Part shown: positions 24,491 through 33,031 of the stretch, in pieces
Layout: each line of letters starts with the position of its first letter
Position numbering within the stretch: the first letter of the stretch is position 1
Source: Sulfurimonas sp.
GTDB lineage: Bacteria > Campylobacterota > Campylobacteria > Campylobacterales > Sulfurimonadaceae
NCBI GenBank assembly: GCA_026988245.1
Contig: JALSLR010000098.1
Location: forward strand, 1 to 33,905
Reading direction: 5' to 3'
DNA length: 33,905 nucleotides
Notes under the pieces: model-generated
The model's database searches: none
Told to the model about the DNA's origin: nothing
Seen by the model: the letters and a program-made list of their open reading frames with translations, nothing else
Position numbers and translations under genes: made by a program

Positions 24491-25708
24491 ATGAAAAATT
24501 TATATAAATACAGTGCATCCGCACTACTTGCTATTTCACTCTTTGGTGGTTGCAGTAGCGACTCTACTTCAAGTGCAACCAGTGAAACTGGTTACTTTTT
24601 AGATGCTCCAGTTGAAAACTTAAGCTATGCTACATCATCAGGTTTATCTGGTGCTACAGATATTGAAGGAAGATTTCAATATCGTGTTGGTGATACAGTC
24701 AAATTTAGCATTGGGAATCTTGTTTTAGGGGAATCTGCTCCTAATGGAGACAATCTCATAACACCTACTGAACTTGCTCAAAATGATGCAAATCTTACAA
24801 CTACTATCTTACGATTGCTCCAATCACTTGACAGTGATTCTAATACATCTAACGGAATTACAATATCTCAAGTGGTGATAGATGATTTAAAAAACAATTT
24901 ATCAAATATTCGGGATATTAAAGAGTTTAACGATGATAGCGAGATACTCAGTTTATCGACTACACTAGCTGATGACTTAGATGAAAACAATGATGGAGCT
25001 ATAGATGTAGATTCTACTGAAGCACTAAGACACTTTGAAAACACTATGCTTTTTTGGAATTCTCCAGATGATGATTATCATGATGACAATGACTATAGCA
25101 CAATGAGTACTTACGATCACGAGATAGACATAGACTCACTTGCAACTATAGTGTTGACTGATGCTCAAAAGTACGCACTTGCCTATATGTGGAATGAAGA
25201 GAAGATGGCTAAAGATATCTACCTAGCGCTTAATGAACTCTATCCAACACGTCAATTTGAATATATTGCTAGCAATAGCGAGGAAAAGCATCAAGAGATG
25301 GTTCAAGAGTTAGTAAAAAAATATGATCTTAACATCACAAATCTTGTAGACTATTCAGCTTCTTATTCTGAAGCTGAACTTGAAGCACTTCCAGCAGGAG
25401 AGTTTGGTGTAACTGCTATACAAGATCTCTACGATACACTCTACACAGAGGGAAAAACGTCTAAAATAGATGCTCTCAAAGTGGGATGTAAAGTTGAAGT
25501 TACTGATGTAGATGACTTAGACACACGACTTATCGGTCTTGATACAAACTCTACAGATGTTGGTGTTGTATTTAACGCTTTAAGAAATGGTAGCTATATG
25601 CACTATTGGGCATTTGATAGAGCTTTAAAAGCTGAAGGTGTCGATGCGGGTTGTGCCTCATTGGGAGATGCATTTAGTAAAACAATCGATGAATACTCTG
25701 TAAAATAA
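24491..25708 (+). CDS. DUF2202 ferritin-like lipoprotein
   Basis: This 405-residue exported protein has a signal peptide ending in a lipobox-like LFGGC with lipidated C21. Residues about 30-110 resemble the GYFLDAPVENLSY...G.F.Y..GD.V.F.IGN repeat region seen at the start of many bacterial surface proteins. A linker at about 190-215 is rich in Asp and His (DDDYHDDNDY). The C-terminal DUF2202 domain (about 220-390) contains EEKMAKDIY, NSEEKH and SYMHYWAFDRAL, whose Glu/His spacing fits a ferritin-like four-helix metal site. DUF2202 function is not established. It precedes the OlsF-like gene by 65 bp in the same direction. Confidence 0.85.
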   Translation: MKNLYKYSASALLAISLFGGCSSDSTSSATSETGYFLDAPVENLSYATSSGLSGATDIEGRFQYRVGDTVKFSIGNLVLGESAPNGDNLITPTELAQNDANLTTTILRLLQSLDSDSNTSNGITISQVVIDDLKNNLSNIRDIKEFNDDSEILSLSTTLADDLDENNDGAIDVDSTEALRHFENTMLFWNSPDDDYHDDNDYSTMSTYDHEIDIDSLATIVLTDAQKYALAYMWNEEKMAKDIYLALNELYPTRQFEYIASNSEEKHQEMVQELVKKYDLNITNLVDYSASYSEAELEALPAGEFGVTAIQDLYDTLYTEGKTSKIDALKVGCKVEVTDVDDLDTRLIGLDTNSTDVGVVFNALRNGSYMHYWAFDRALKAEGVDAGCASLGDAFSKTIDEYSVK

Positions 25709-25726
25709 ACAAAACGGTAACCATTT

Positions 25727-25776
25727 CGTAATAACTCACTTGTAAAATTTCACAATCTACACAAGGAGTTATTATG
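25727..25776 (+). promoter_or_regulatory. Hairpin enclosing the ribosome site and start codon of the OlsF-like gene
   Basis: CGTAATAACTC (25727-25737) can pair with GAGTTATTATG (25766-25776), 11 pairs including one G-U. After a single bulged A (25738), CTTGT (25739-25743) pairs with ACAAG (25761-25765). The 17-nt loop lies between. The stem contains the entire AAGGAG Shine-Dalgarno (25763-25768) and the ATG at 25774. In mRNA this would block initiation until melted or bound, as in RNA thermometers or protein-controlled leaders. It could instead be a terminator for the upstream gene. Confidence 0.55.
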
Positions 25777-27498
25777 ATAGATGTTCAAAAAGAAGTGTTT
25801 AAAAAGTATCCTAAATATAAGGACAATAAACTAGTAAAGGCTTCCCTTTCAAAATTTGCAAAATCAATTGTTCACGAAGATACCATCAATGACTTTATAA
25901 AAGAAAATGAACATCTTATAGGTTTTGAATTTGTTGATGCTGTTTTAGAAAAACTCAATATCAACTATAATGTAGCAGACAATGAACTAGAAAATATTCC
26001 AACTACTGGACGTGTAGTTATCATAGCAAATCACCCACTAGGCTCTTTAGATGGCTTTATTCTGCTCAAGCTCATCGGTAAAATTCGACCAGATGTAAAG
26101 ATAGTAGCTACTGACTTTTTAGCAAACTCTAAGTCTATGAAACCTCTTTTTATCACTGTAGACAACTTTAAAAATAGACAGTCCAAAGAGTCTATTAGCA
26201 ACATATACAGTGCCTTAAACAATGATGAGGCTATCATCATATTTCCAGCAGGGGAAGTGAGTCGTATGACACCAACTGGTGTACGTGATGGGAAATGGCA
26301 AAAAGGTTTTTTAAAATTTGCGCGTCGTACAAACAGCCCTATATTGCCTATATATATAAATGCAAAAAACTCTAAAACATTTTATAGTGTCTCTACATTA
26401 AATAAAAAAATAGCAATGCTCTTACTCTCTCATGAGATGTTTAAACAGATGGATAAAACCATCAATATAAAAATTGGTGAGCTTATCCCAGCTTCAAATG
26501 CTGAACAAAATTGGCTTAACAAAGAGAGCGTAGTTGAACTTTATAAACAACAAGTTTATGGACTTAAAAATGGCAAATCTTTGTTCAAAACACAGTGTGC
26601 TATAGCACACCCTGAAGATCCACGTGCCATCAAAAAAGAGTTAAAAAATTCTGAACTTATCGGTAAAACAAAAGATGGAAAACTCATCTACCTCTACGAA
26701 AACACAAAAGAATCAACGACACTCAAGGAGATAGGTAGACTTCGTGAAATATCTTTTAGAAAAGTTGGAGAGGGTGCAAACAAACGCCGTGACTTAGATA
26801 AGTATGATAAGTATTATAAACATATAGTGTTGTGGGATGAAAACGACTTAGAGATAGTTGGAGCCTACCGCATAGGTGAATGTCAAAATATAGTAGAAGA
26901 ATATGGTATTAATGGTCTTTATAATACTACTCTCTTTGATTTTAGTAAAAAATTCCAAGGAAAACTTGATGAGTCTATAGAGATGGGAAGAAGCTTTATA
27001 CAACCAAAGTATTGGGGGACAAGAGCCTTAGACTACTTATGGTACGGCATAGGCGCATATCTTAACAAAAACCCTCATATTCGTTATATGTATGGCGGAG
27101 TATCTTTAAGTGCTAGTTATCCACAAACGGCAAAAGACATTATATTTTATTTGTATGACATCTATTATGGAGATAAAAACAAATCAGTTCAAGCAAGACT
27201 ACCTTACAACTTCAAGTCTGATAAAGATTTAATGAAAATGCTTGATGAAACTCTACTTAAAGACAACTATAAAGAGGATTTTAAAACAGTAAAAGCCTTA
27301 CTGAAAAATTTTGACAGTACCATCCCTGTTCTTTACAAGCAGTACAGCGACTTATGTAATGAAGGTGGTATAAAATTTTGTGATTATAACATTGATGAAG
27401 ATTTTACCTCATGTGTAGATAGTTTCATCATTGTAGATGTAACAAAAATGAAAGAGACACAAGTCAAGCGTTACATAACATCTCATCAACAATTGTAA
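25774..27498 (+). CDS. OlsF-like bifunctional aminolipid acyltransferase
   Basis: This 574-residue protein fuses two acyltransferases. The N-terminal PlsC-like domain (about 75-250) has NHPLGSLDG with H87 and D93, the HX5D spacing seen in this branch, and FPAGEVSR (158-164). The C-terminal GNAT-like N-acyl amino acid synthase domain (about 305-480) has GRLREISFRKVGEG, MGRSFIQPKYWG and MYGGVSLSASYP. OlsF enzymes N-acylate and then O-acylate ornithine, making phosphorus-free membrane lipids; the amino acid could also be another one such as glutamine or lysine. No acyl carrier gene is nearby. Its start is buried in a hairpin, and its last 35 bp overlap the opposite-strand DUF523 gene. Confidence 0.85.
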   Translation: MIDVQKEVFKKYPKYKDNKLVKASLSKFAKSIVHEDTINDFIKENEHLIGFEFVDAVLEKLNINYNVADNELENIPTTGRVVIIANHPLGSLDGFILLKLIGKIRPDVKIVATDFLANSKSMKPLFITVDNFKNRQSKESISNIYSALNNDEAIIIFPAGEVSRMTPTGVRDGKWQKGFLKFARRTNSPILPIYINAKNSKTFYSVSTLNKKIAMLLLSHEMFKQMDKTINIKIGELIPASNAEQNWLNKESVVELYKQQVYGLKNGKSLFKTQCAIAHPEDPRAIKKELKNSELIGKTKDGKLIYLYENTKESTTLKEIGRLREISFRKVGEGANKRRDLDKYDKYYKHIVLWDENDLEIVGAYRIGECQNIVEEYGINGLYNTTLFDFSKKFQGKLDESIEMGRSFIQPKYWGTRALDYLWYGIGAYLNKNPHIRYMYGGVSLSASYPQTAKDIIFYLYDIYYGDKNKSVQARLPYNFKSDKDLMKMLDETLLKDNYKEDFKTVKALLKNFDSTIPVLYKQYSDLCNEGGIKFCDYNIDEDFTSCVDSFIIVDVTKMKETQVKRYITSHQQL

Positions 27499-27910
27499 CA
27501 TTTGGATATTTTTCTAAAAAGATGTCTGTTGCTATGCCATTTTCATATTTTACTATCTCCTTAGCATCATTGAGTATAGGGGTAGTTTTGTATCCACAAG
27601 ATGGGCTTTTAGACTTTAGAACTATCGCATCTACATTTTGATGCAAGTTTATAAAAGAGTGTATCTCATCTGTTAACATTTGAGTTACATCTTCGTTAGT
27701 TTCTTCTGTAATGATTCTCTTCTCGCCATCTTTTTGAACAACTGAAATACGCTGTCTTGGAGTACCAAAGAGTGGTGCTTCAGGACAAAATGGGATGATT
27801 TCATAGTCTTTGTATTTTTCTAAAATCGCGTTGTTTATTTTCGTCTTACCATCATAACGACAGTTCTGCCCAAGTAAACAAGCAGAGATGATGACTTTTT
27901 TAACAGACAA
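27464..27910 (-). CDS. DUF523 family protein
   Basis: This 148-residue protein has conserved cysteines in SACLLGQNCRYDG (C11, C17), PFCPEAPLFGTPR (C42) and LKSKSPSCGY, the full DUF523 pattern. The family's function is unknown; the cysteines suggest metal or thiol chemistry. The start codon is TTG at 27910 with GGGAG five bases upstream, and no in-frame ATG is available there. The gene begins 9 bp after the aldehyde dehydrogenase stop and is likely co-transcribed with it. Its 3' end overlaps the convergent OlsF-like gene by 35 bp. Confidence 0.85.
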   Translation of the reverse strand: MSVKKVIISACLLGQNCRYDGKTKINNAILEKYKDYEIIPFCPEAPLFGTPRQRISVVQKDGEKRIITEETNEDVTQMLTDEIHSFINLHQNVDAIVLKSKSPSCGYKTTPILNDAKEIVKYENGIATDIFLEKYPNVTIVDEMLCNA

Positions 27911-27919
27911 TTCATCTCC

Positions 27920-29338
27920 CTAACAAATCACAACTGATTTTACTTCAGTCATCTCTTCTATGGCGAACTTTGGACCTTCTCGCCCTACTCCACTGAGTTT
28001 TATTCCACCATAAGGTTGGATATCAAAACGTAAAGTTGGCATATCATTTATCACTATCCCGCCAGCATCTAATTCTTCTATAGCTCTTTGCATTAAACTC
28101 AATTCATTTGTAAAAACTGAAAACTGTAAGCCATAAGGAGAGTTATTCATTCTTGGCATAGCATCGTCAAAGTTTTTGACTTTCACAAGACTCACTATGG
28201 GAGCAAAAACCTCTTCGCAAACTATGGCCATATCATCTCTCACCTCAGTCATTACACATGGGTGAAAGATACGTCCATCACTATAGGGCTCTAGCATTGC
28301 CACTGCACCTTCATCTATAGCACTTTGTACCCAACCCATCGCACGATTACAAGACTCTGCATCTATGAGTGGTCCCATAAAAGTATCTTCACTGTAGGGT
28401 GAACCAACTTTAAGCTTTTTCGTCTCTTGTGCCATTTTTGTAGCAAACTCATCATAAATCTCTTCGTGAACATAGATACGCTGTAAAGATATACACACTT
28501 GCCCAGAGTTAGAAAATGCACCTAAGGCACAACGCTGTGCAGCTAAGTCTAAGTCCGCTGTTTTACTTATGTAGGTTGCTGCATTGCCACCAAGTTCTAA
28601 GGATACTTTTTTTATGCCCGCTGACTTTGTGATAATCTCACCAACTGGGACACTCCCAGTAAAGCTAATCACTCTTGGTATCTCACTCGTTATAAGAGCT
28701 GAGCCAACTTCTGCATCTCCATAAACAACACTGAGTGCATCTTTTATAGCGTACTCGCTCTCTATGAAAAGTTTTGCAAACTTATAAGAGGTGAGTGGAG
28801 CTTCAGGTGTAGGTTTTAATACAACTGTATTTCCAGCTACAAGAGCAGGTGCTAATTTATGTGCAACAAGATTAAGCGGAAAGTTAAAAGGGGTAATAGC
28901 CACAACAACCCCAGCAGGGACGCGAGAAAAAAATGCAGTAGTTTTTTTCCCACTAGCCATCGCATCTGTGTTGATAGTTTCACCATGCATAGTACGCATA
29001 GTTTCAGCAGATAAAGTTACAGTTTCTATACATCTATCTACTTCTATGCGGGCAAAAGTGATGGGTTTTCCCACCTCATCGCAGATAGTCTGAGCTATAT
29101 CCTCTTTTTGCTCACGAAGTTTAGATGCTACATCTAAGAGCCATGAACATCTTTGATGTAGAGTTGATTCACGTGCATCTTTTGTAGCATCTTGAGCAAT
29201 TTTTAAAGCTCTCTTAGCATCATTAGCATCACAGAGTGGTGCTGTCGAAACTACACTCCCATCATAAGGACTTTTTCTTTCACTTATTTTGTCTTTTGTC
29301 TCTTGAGTAGAACCAAATAGTATCTTTGCGTGCATCAT
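27920..29338 (-). CDS. NAD(P)-dependent aldehyde dehydrogenase
   Basis: This 472-residue ALDH-superfamily enzyme oxidises an aldehyde to its acid in the cytosol. Seen motifs are the Asn site TPFNFPLNLVAHK, the cofactor loop SFTGSVPVGE, general-base Glu in LELGGNA, and the catalytic Cys in FSNSGQVCISLQR. The C-terminal MPTLRFDIQPYGGIKLSGVGREGP resembles the lactaldehyde / non-phosphorylating glyceraldehyde-3-phosphate branch, but the substrate cannot be set from sequence alone. ATG at 29338 is supported by GGAGA just upstream; a second ATG follows immediately. Two GATGCTAA copies lie 9 bp apart near its N-terminus. Confidence 0.9.
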   Translation of the reverse strand: MMHAKILFGSTQETKDKISERKSPYDGSVVSTAPLCDANDAKRALKIAQDATKDARESTLHQRCSWLLDVASKLREQKEDIAQTICDEVGKPITFARIEVDRCIETVTLSAETMRTMHGETINTDAMASGKKTTAFFSRVPAGVVVAITPFNFPLNLVAHKLAPALVAGNTVVLKPTPEAPLTSYKFAKLFIESEYAIKDALSVVYGDAEVGSALITSEIPRVISFTGSVPVGEIITKSAGIKKVSLELGGNAATYISKTADLDLAAQRCALGAFSNSGQVCISLQRIYVHEEIYDEFATKMAQETKKLKVGSPYSEDTFMGPLIDAESCNRAMGWVQSAIDEGAVAMLEPYSDGRIFHPCVMTEVRDDMAIVCEEVFAPIVSLVKVKNFDDAMPRMNNSPYGLQFSVFTNELSLMQRAIEELDAGGIVINDMPTLRFDIQPYGGIKLSGVGREGPKFAIEEMTEVKSVVIC

Positions 29339-29400
29339 TCATTCTCCATTTTTTATTAAGATATTATATCACTTTAATTATTATCTAGTAAAATACGATT

Positions 29401-29793
29401 ATGAAACACATACTATTTACATTTTTATTTATAAGTTCCCTTTTTGGGGTCAACCTCAACTGGGAACATAACTATTACAAAGCACTGCATGATGCTAAGG
29501 AACAGGGTAAGGATGTTTACCTCTTTATAGGGGCTGATGATTGTAGGTTTTGTGAAAGATTTAAAAAGACAACACTTGATAAAAAATATGTAATGGATAA
29601 ACTCAAAGAAAAATTCATCCCGCTTTATATGTCACGAGATCAGCATAAAATTCCTAATAGATTTAAGGTAAAAGGGGTCCCTCGCCACTATTTCTTAACA
29701 CCGGAGGGGAAGATAATTCATGAAGATCAAGGGAGTCGTGAACCAGATGGTTTTTTTAGCATCCTAGATGAAGTTGAGTTAAAAAAAGACTAA
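29401..29793 (+). CDS. Secreted thioredoxin-like protein
   Basis: This 130-residue protein has an N-terminal signal peptide (about 1-16, ILFTFLFISSLFG) and a thioredoxin fold of the Thioredoxin_7/SoxW-like type. It has a C48-R-F-C51 redox motif in GADDCRFCERF and the cis-proline P94 in KGVPRHYFL. It probably works in the periplasm as a thiol-disulfide reductase. The gene is divergent from the aldehyde dehydrogenase across a 62-bp spacer and overlaps the convergent yraN gene by 4 bp at its 3' end. Confidence 0.85.
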   Translation: MKHILFTFLFISSLFGVNLNWEHNYYKALHDAKEQGKDVYLFIGADDCRFCERFKKTTLDKKYVMDKLKEKFIPLYMSRDQHKIPNRFKVKGVPRHYFLTPEGKIIHEDQGSREPDGFFSILDEVELKKD

Positions 29794-30119
29794 AAAGTTA
29801 TGTTTTTCACTAACTCTATACTTGTAGGAGTTACCACTAAAGCATCTATCTGAAAATCCCCATCAAAACTATTTTTTTTCATATACACTTGCGCAGTTTT
29901 TATAAACTTTGAAAGTTTAGATGGCGTTATATTTTGTATAGCAAGCTCATAATCTTCACCACTTTTCACCTCAACAAAGTGTAAAACCTCATCTTTAGCA
30001 GCTATAACATCAATCTCACCAAAACGACTATAAAAATTTCGCTCTATGATGCTAAAGCCATCATCATAAAGAAAAGCAACCGCCCTATCTTCTGCAATAT
30101 TACCTTTAGCTCTGCTCAT
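29790..30119 (-). CDS. yraN: YraN family (UPF0102) nuclease-fold protein
   Basis: This 109-residue protein has the family layout: GNIAEDRAVAFLYDDGF, then GEIDVIAAKDEVLHFVEVKSG with the restriction-endonuclease-like residues D37, E50 and K52. The family is widespread and its role is poorly known; the fold suggests DNA processing. Its ATG shares one base with the toxin stop codon (TAATG), so translation is coupled to the toxin-antitoxin pair. The 3' end overlaps the convergent thioredoxin-like gene by 4 bp. Confidence 0.88.
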   Translation of the reverse strand: MSRAKGNIAEDRAVAFLYDDGFSIIERNFYSRFGEIDVIAAKDEVLHFVEVKSGEDYELAIQNITPSKLSKFIKTAQVYMKKNSFDGDFQIDALVVTPTSIELVKNITF

Positions 30120-30394
30120 TAACGTTTATCTTGCCACTTGAAAATATCTAGTATAAGAATTTTATCTTGAGTTACTTTATAAATAATTGTATAACCTTTA
30201 TATGTTAAGTCTCGATATTTATCATCATCAAAATATATTGATTTTTTACACATTTGAGGGTTTGTTTTAAGTAGTTTTATTTTATCGTTGAGTTCTTTTT
30301 GAAATTTTTTAACTGGAGTTATTTTATCTTTTTTTATATAAGATAAAATCTTAAATAAAGCATTTAAAAATACGATATCTCTAACGATATTCAT
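30119..30394 (-). CDS. RelE/ParE-superfamily toxin
   Basis: This 91-residue protein shows the RelE/ParE layout: an N-terminal helical pair (FQKELNDKIKLLKTNP), then the beta-sheet core YRDLTYKGYTIIYKVTQDKILILDIFKW. RelE toxins cleave ribosome-bound mRNA and ParE toxins poison gyrase; this sequence does not settle which. The antitoxin gene overlaps it by 4 bp upstream, the normal type II order, and yraN follows by a one-base overlap. It is shorter and more lysine-rich than E. coli RelE. Confidence 0.85.
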   Translation of the reverse strand: MNIVRDIVFLNALFKILSYIKKDKITPVKKFQKELNDKIKLLKTNPQMCKKSIYFDDDKYRDLTYKGYTIIYKVTQDKILILDIFKWQDKR

Positions 30395-30705
30395 CTATGT
30401 ATGCCTAATTCTTCTTTAAAAAATTTATCCATTAAGCGTTCATATTGCTCTTCATTTATACCTTCTCCACCTTCTATTCTAGACTCTGCCTCATAAACTC
30501 TCCGACGAACCTCTTCAACACTATCAACTATGAACTCTTTAGGCACTTTTACATCAAAAGGTAGACCTCTTTCAAAAACAGTTTGGGCTAAAAACATATT
30601 TACAGCATCACCCATACTTATGCCAAGCTGAGCAAATACTTTTTTTGCCTCTTTTTTTAACTCTTTATCAAGTTTTATACTTGTTGTTTCTCTTACGGCA
30701 GTCAT
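30391..30705 (-). CDS. RelB/DinJ-family antitoxin
   Basis: This 104-residue protein has an N-terminal ribbon-helix-helix: TTSIKLDKELKKEAKKVFAQLGISMGDAVNMFL (landmarks: SIKLD strand, LGISMGDAVNMF helix), typical of RelB/DinJ. The region FERGLPFDVKVP matches the conserved block after the DNA-binding domain, and an acidic C-terminal tail (about 70-100) would wrap the toxin. The ATG at 30705 has AGGGG 6-7 bases upstream. A palindrome over the promoter just upstream fits autorepression. Confidence 0.88.
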   Translation of the reverse strand: MTAVRETTSIKLDKELKKEAKKVFAQLGISMGDAVNMFLAQTVFERGLPFDVKVPKEFIVDSVEEVRRRVYEAESRIEGGEGINEEQYERLMDKFFKEELGIHR

Positions 30706-30715
30706 AATAATCCCC

Positions 30716-30738
30716 TATAATACTTTAGTAGTATTATA
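30716..30738 (-). promoter_or_regulatory. Operator palindrome over the relB-relE-yraN promoter
   Basis: A perfect 9-bp inverted repeat, TATAATACT-TTAGT-AGTATTATA, lies 11 bp upstream of the antitoxin ATG. Read on the minus strand its first arm begins with TATAAT, a good -10 box, so a repressor bound here would block the promoter. Ribbon-helix-helix antitoxins usually bind such sites. Confidence 0.7.
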
Positions 30739-30743
30739 TCATA

Positions 30744-32813
30744 TTAAGAGTTCACAACCTCAACCTTAACACTCTTAAACGCCGCCGTCAAAATTATCTC
30801 ATCACTAGCATCACCAAAGAGTGCGTTTATTTTTGATGTGGCGTGGTGGAAGGTTACGAAGAGTGTTTTTGGTTGTACCTTATCGGTAAATTTGATAGTT
30901 AGAGGTGTTGTTTCTCCGAACTCTGACTTTAGTATCACTGTATCAGAGGTAAAGTCCTTAGCATCATCTTCGTTGACGAGTAAAATGTCTTCATCATATC
31001 GTTTGTTAAGTTTTTCACTTCTTTTTGTTTGTGCTGCGTTGTTGTAGTGGGCTAGTGTCCTTCCTGTTGTGAGGTGGTAACCTGTAAGTGTATTACTTCT
31101 TATCTCTTTTATCATCCCACGAAGTTTGTACTGGTGGTAGTGAAAATGCCCTAGTCCATCCTCTGTACGAAAGTCTAACTGATGGAGGATTGGGGTATCT
31201 TCTGTATGCACTGGCCACTGGAGTCCACGTTTGCGATGTTTTTCTAGTCTATGGTAGTCCGCTCCTGAAAAACGTCTATATGCCACTTTTTGAACCTCAG
31301 CCCAAATCTCTTGAGAATCTCCGTAGTCTGCATCTCCGCCCATTTTTTGATCCATCAACTGTATAACTTCCCAGTCATCTGGCAGGTCAGATTGTACAAG
31401 CGGTTGAGAAAGGTGGAGTCTACGCATAGCATTGATGTATACACCAGTTTTTTCATAGGCAGATTTTACACCTATGACTATGTCAGCTTTTTTCGCGACA
31501 TCAGTCATAAAAAGGTCTTGAACCATAAGAAGTTCTAAGTGCTCAAACGCTTTGTTTACTTTGTTTAGATTTGGATGGATGTGTGTCAAGTCTTCACTGA
31601 TGTTTAAAATAGCTTTTACCTTATCATCTAACATCTCATCAACCAACTGAGGTGTCATAAGTCCAACCTCTTTTGGCTCTTGATAGTCAGGGTCGAAGTA
31701 TGGAAGCATTCCCATGTCACAAGCCCCTTGCACATTATTTTGTCCACGAAGTGGCATAAGTCCTGTTCCACTTTTTCCAACATTTCCTGTCATAAGAGCT
31801 AAATGCACCATCGCCATTACAGCGTAACTTCCATCTATATGCTCAGTAATCCCAAGTCCCCAAAATATCATAGACTTTTTCAGTGCATACTCTCGCGCTA
31901 CTTTTCTTATCATCTTAGAGAGATATTCATACCCCTCTATCTCATTATAATAGTCTGGATTTGCATAGGGATCATTCATGATTTTGTCTTTAAACGCATC
32001 AAATCCAGCCGTTCTGTCTGCTATGAAATTTTCATCGTAAAGCTCTTCATCTATGATGACGAAGGCAAGCATATTGAGTGTCAAAAGATTTGCTTCATGT
32101 GGCATGATAGCCTTGTATTTTGAAAACCTATGAAGTTTTATCTCACGGACATCAAAAACCGCCAAGTTGTCATGATCACGTGCTACATCTATGATACGGT
32201 TTGCAATGATGGGGTGGGCTTCAGTTGTGTTAGAGCCTATCACTATCATAAACTCAGCATTATAGATGTCGTTGTATGGGTTAGTAGCAGCGCCTTCACC
32301 TATGGTACGCTTCATCCCACTTAGTGATGGTGAGTGACATACCCGTGCACAGTTATCTACATGGGGTGTGTTGAGCGTATGGCGGGTAAACTTTTGAAAA
32401 AGATACACGGATTCACAGTTAGTTCGAGCTCCACCGATAGATGCGATAGATTTGCGACCATATTGAGTCTGAATCTCTTTAAGTTTTAACGAGGCTGCTG
32501 TTGTAGCATCATCTAAGTTTGTTTCATACCAAGTATCGTCTAACGCAACAAGTGAAGTGCTTATAGCTTCTTTGATACTTGGATTTTTTTCTAACCAAGA
32601 TTTTCTTATGCGAGGAGTTTTGAGTCTATCATCAGCATCTACAAAATCAAAACCGTATTTCCCTTTTATACATAACTTACCTTGAGATACTACTCCATCT
32701 GGATGAGCAAAAATCTTTTTAATTTTGTTTTCTTTAACATCTACATGAGCAGCTATATCACAGCCAACTCCACAGTATGTACATACGCTATCTATCGTTT
32801 GTATATTTTCCAT
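30744..32813 (-). CDS. Formate dehydrogenase-type molybdopterin oxidoreductase, catalytic subunit
   Basis: This 689-residue protein of the bis-MGD family has an N-terminal 4Fe-4S set C11-x2-C14-x3-C18...C48 (CTYCGVGC, KLCIKG). The active-site segment is DNCARVCHSPSL with C159-H160, the Cys-His pair of formate dehydrogenases; it is Cys, not selenocysteine. Further motifs are TNPYNDI, GLGITEH, LRGQNNVQGACDMG and the C-terminal molydopterin-binding TGRTLAHYNN. It likely oxidises formate (or reduces CO2). No signal peptide is seen, so it is cytosolic. No iron-sulphur, cytochrome or chaperone subunit flanks it, so its electron partner is elsewhere. A nitrate-reductase role is less likely given CHS at the active site. 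Confidence 0.85.
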   Translation of the reverse strand: MENIQTIDSVCTYCGVGCDIAAHVDVKENKIKKIFAHPDGVVSQGKLCIKGKYGFDFVDADDRLKTPRIRKSWLEKNPSIKEAISTSLVALDDTWYETNLDDATTAASLKLKEIQTQYGRKSIASIGGARTNCESVYLFQKFTRHTLNTPHVDNCARVCHSPSLSGMKRTIGEGAATNPYNDIYNAEFMIVIGSNTTEAHPIIANRIIDVARDHDNLAVFDVREIKLHRFSKYKAIMPHEANLLTLNMLAFVIIDEELYDENFIADRTAGFDAFKDKIMNDPYANPDYYNEIEGYEYLSKMIRKVAREYALKKSMIFWGLGITEHIDGSYAVMAMVHLALMTGNVGKSGTGLMPLRGQNNVQGACDMGMLPYFDPDYQEPKEVGLMTPQLVDEMLDDKVKAILNISEDLTHIHPNLNKVNKAFEHLELLMVQDLFMTDVAKKADIVIGVKSAYEKTGVYINAMRRLHLSQPLVQSDLPDDWEVIQLMDQKMGGDADYGDSQEIWAEVQKVAYRRFSGADYHRLEKHRKRGLQWPVHTEDTPILHQLDFRTEDGLGHFHYHQYKLRGMIKEIRSNTLTGYHLTTGRTLAHYNNAAQTKRSEKLNKRYDEDILLVNEDDAKDFTSDTVILKSEFGETTPLTIKFTDKVQPKTLFVTFHHATSKINALFGDASDEIILTAAFKSVKVEVVNS

Positions 32814-32860
32814 ATTTTACTTCCAAGAAATTAGTTATGTTCCGTCATTCAAATCCACTA

Positions 32861-32982
32861 TAGATTCCGGGTCAAGCCCGGAATGACGTTTGTTTGCCAT
32901 TCTGAACAAACGCCCGTCATTCTGAACAAACGCCCGTCATTCTGAACAAACGCCCGTCATTCTGAACTTGATTCAGAATCTA
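32861..32982. repeat. Structured intergenic repeat, locus C (double hairpin with tandem 20-mers)
   Basis: Left end TAGATTCC forms the hairpin ATTCCGGG/CCCGGAAT with loop TCAAG (32864-32884). Repeat units with CATTCTGAACAAACGCCCGT, period 20, start at 32898, 32918 and 32938. The right hairpin is ATTCTGAA/TTCAGAAT with loop CTTGA (32959-32979), ending GAATCTA. A stray CGTCATTC at 32843-32850 may be an older remnant. The architecture equals locus A but the spacer inside each unit differs. It lies 50 bp after the cyclase stop and 48 bp upstream of the formate dehydrogenase start; the whole gap 32814-33031 holds nothing else recognised. Confidence 0.9.
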
Positions 32983-33031
32983 TTTTATAAAAGGATTTTA
33001 CTCTAAACGAGCTTAAGTTATATAAAAAAAA

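Noticed and set aside
32330..32350. Selenocysteine formate dehydrogenase
   Set aside because: The active-site position is a Cys codon in CARVCHSPS; no in-frame TGA or SECIS-like hairpin is seen there.
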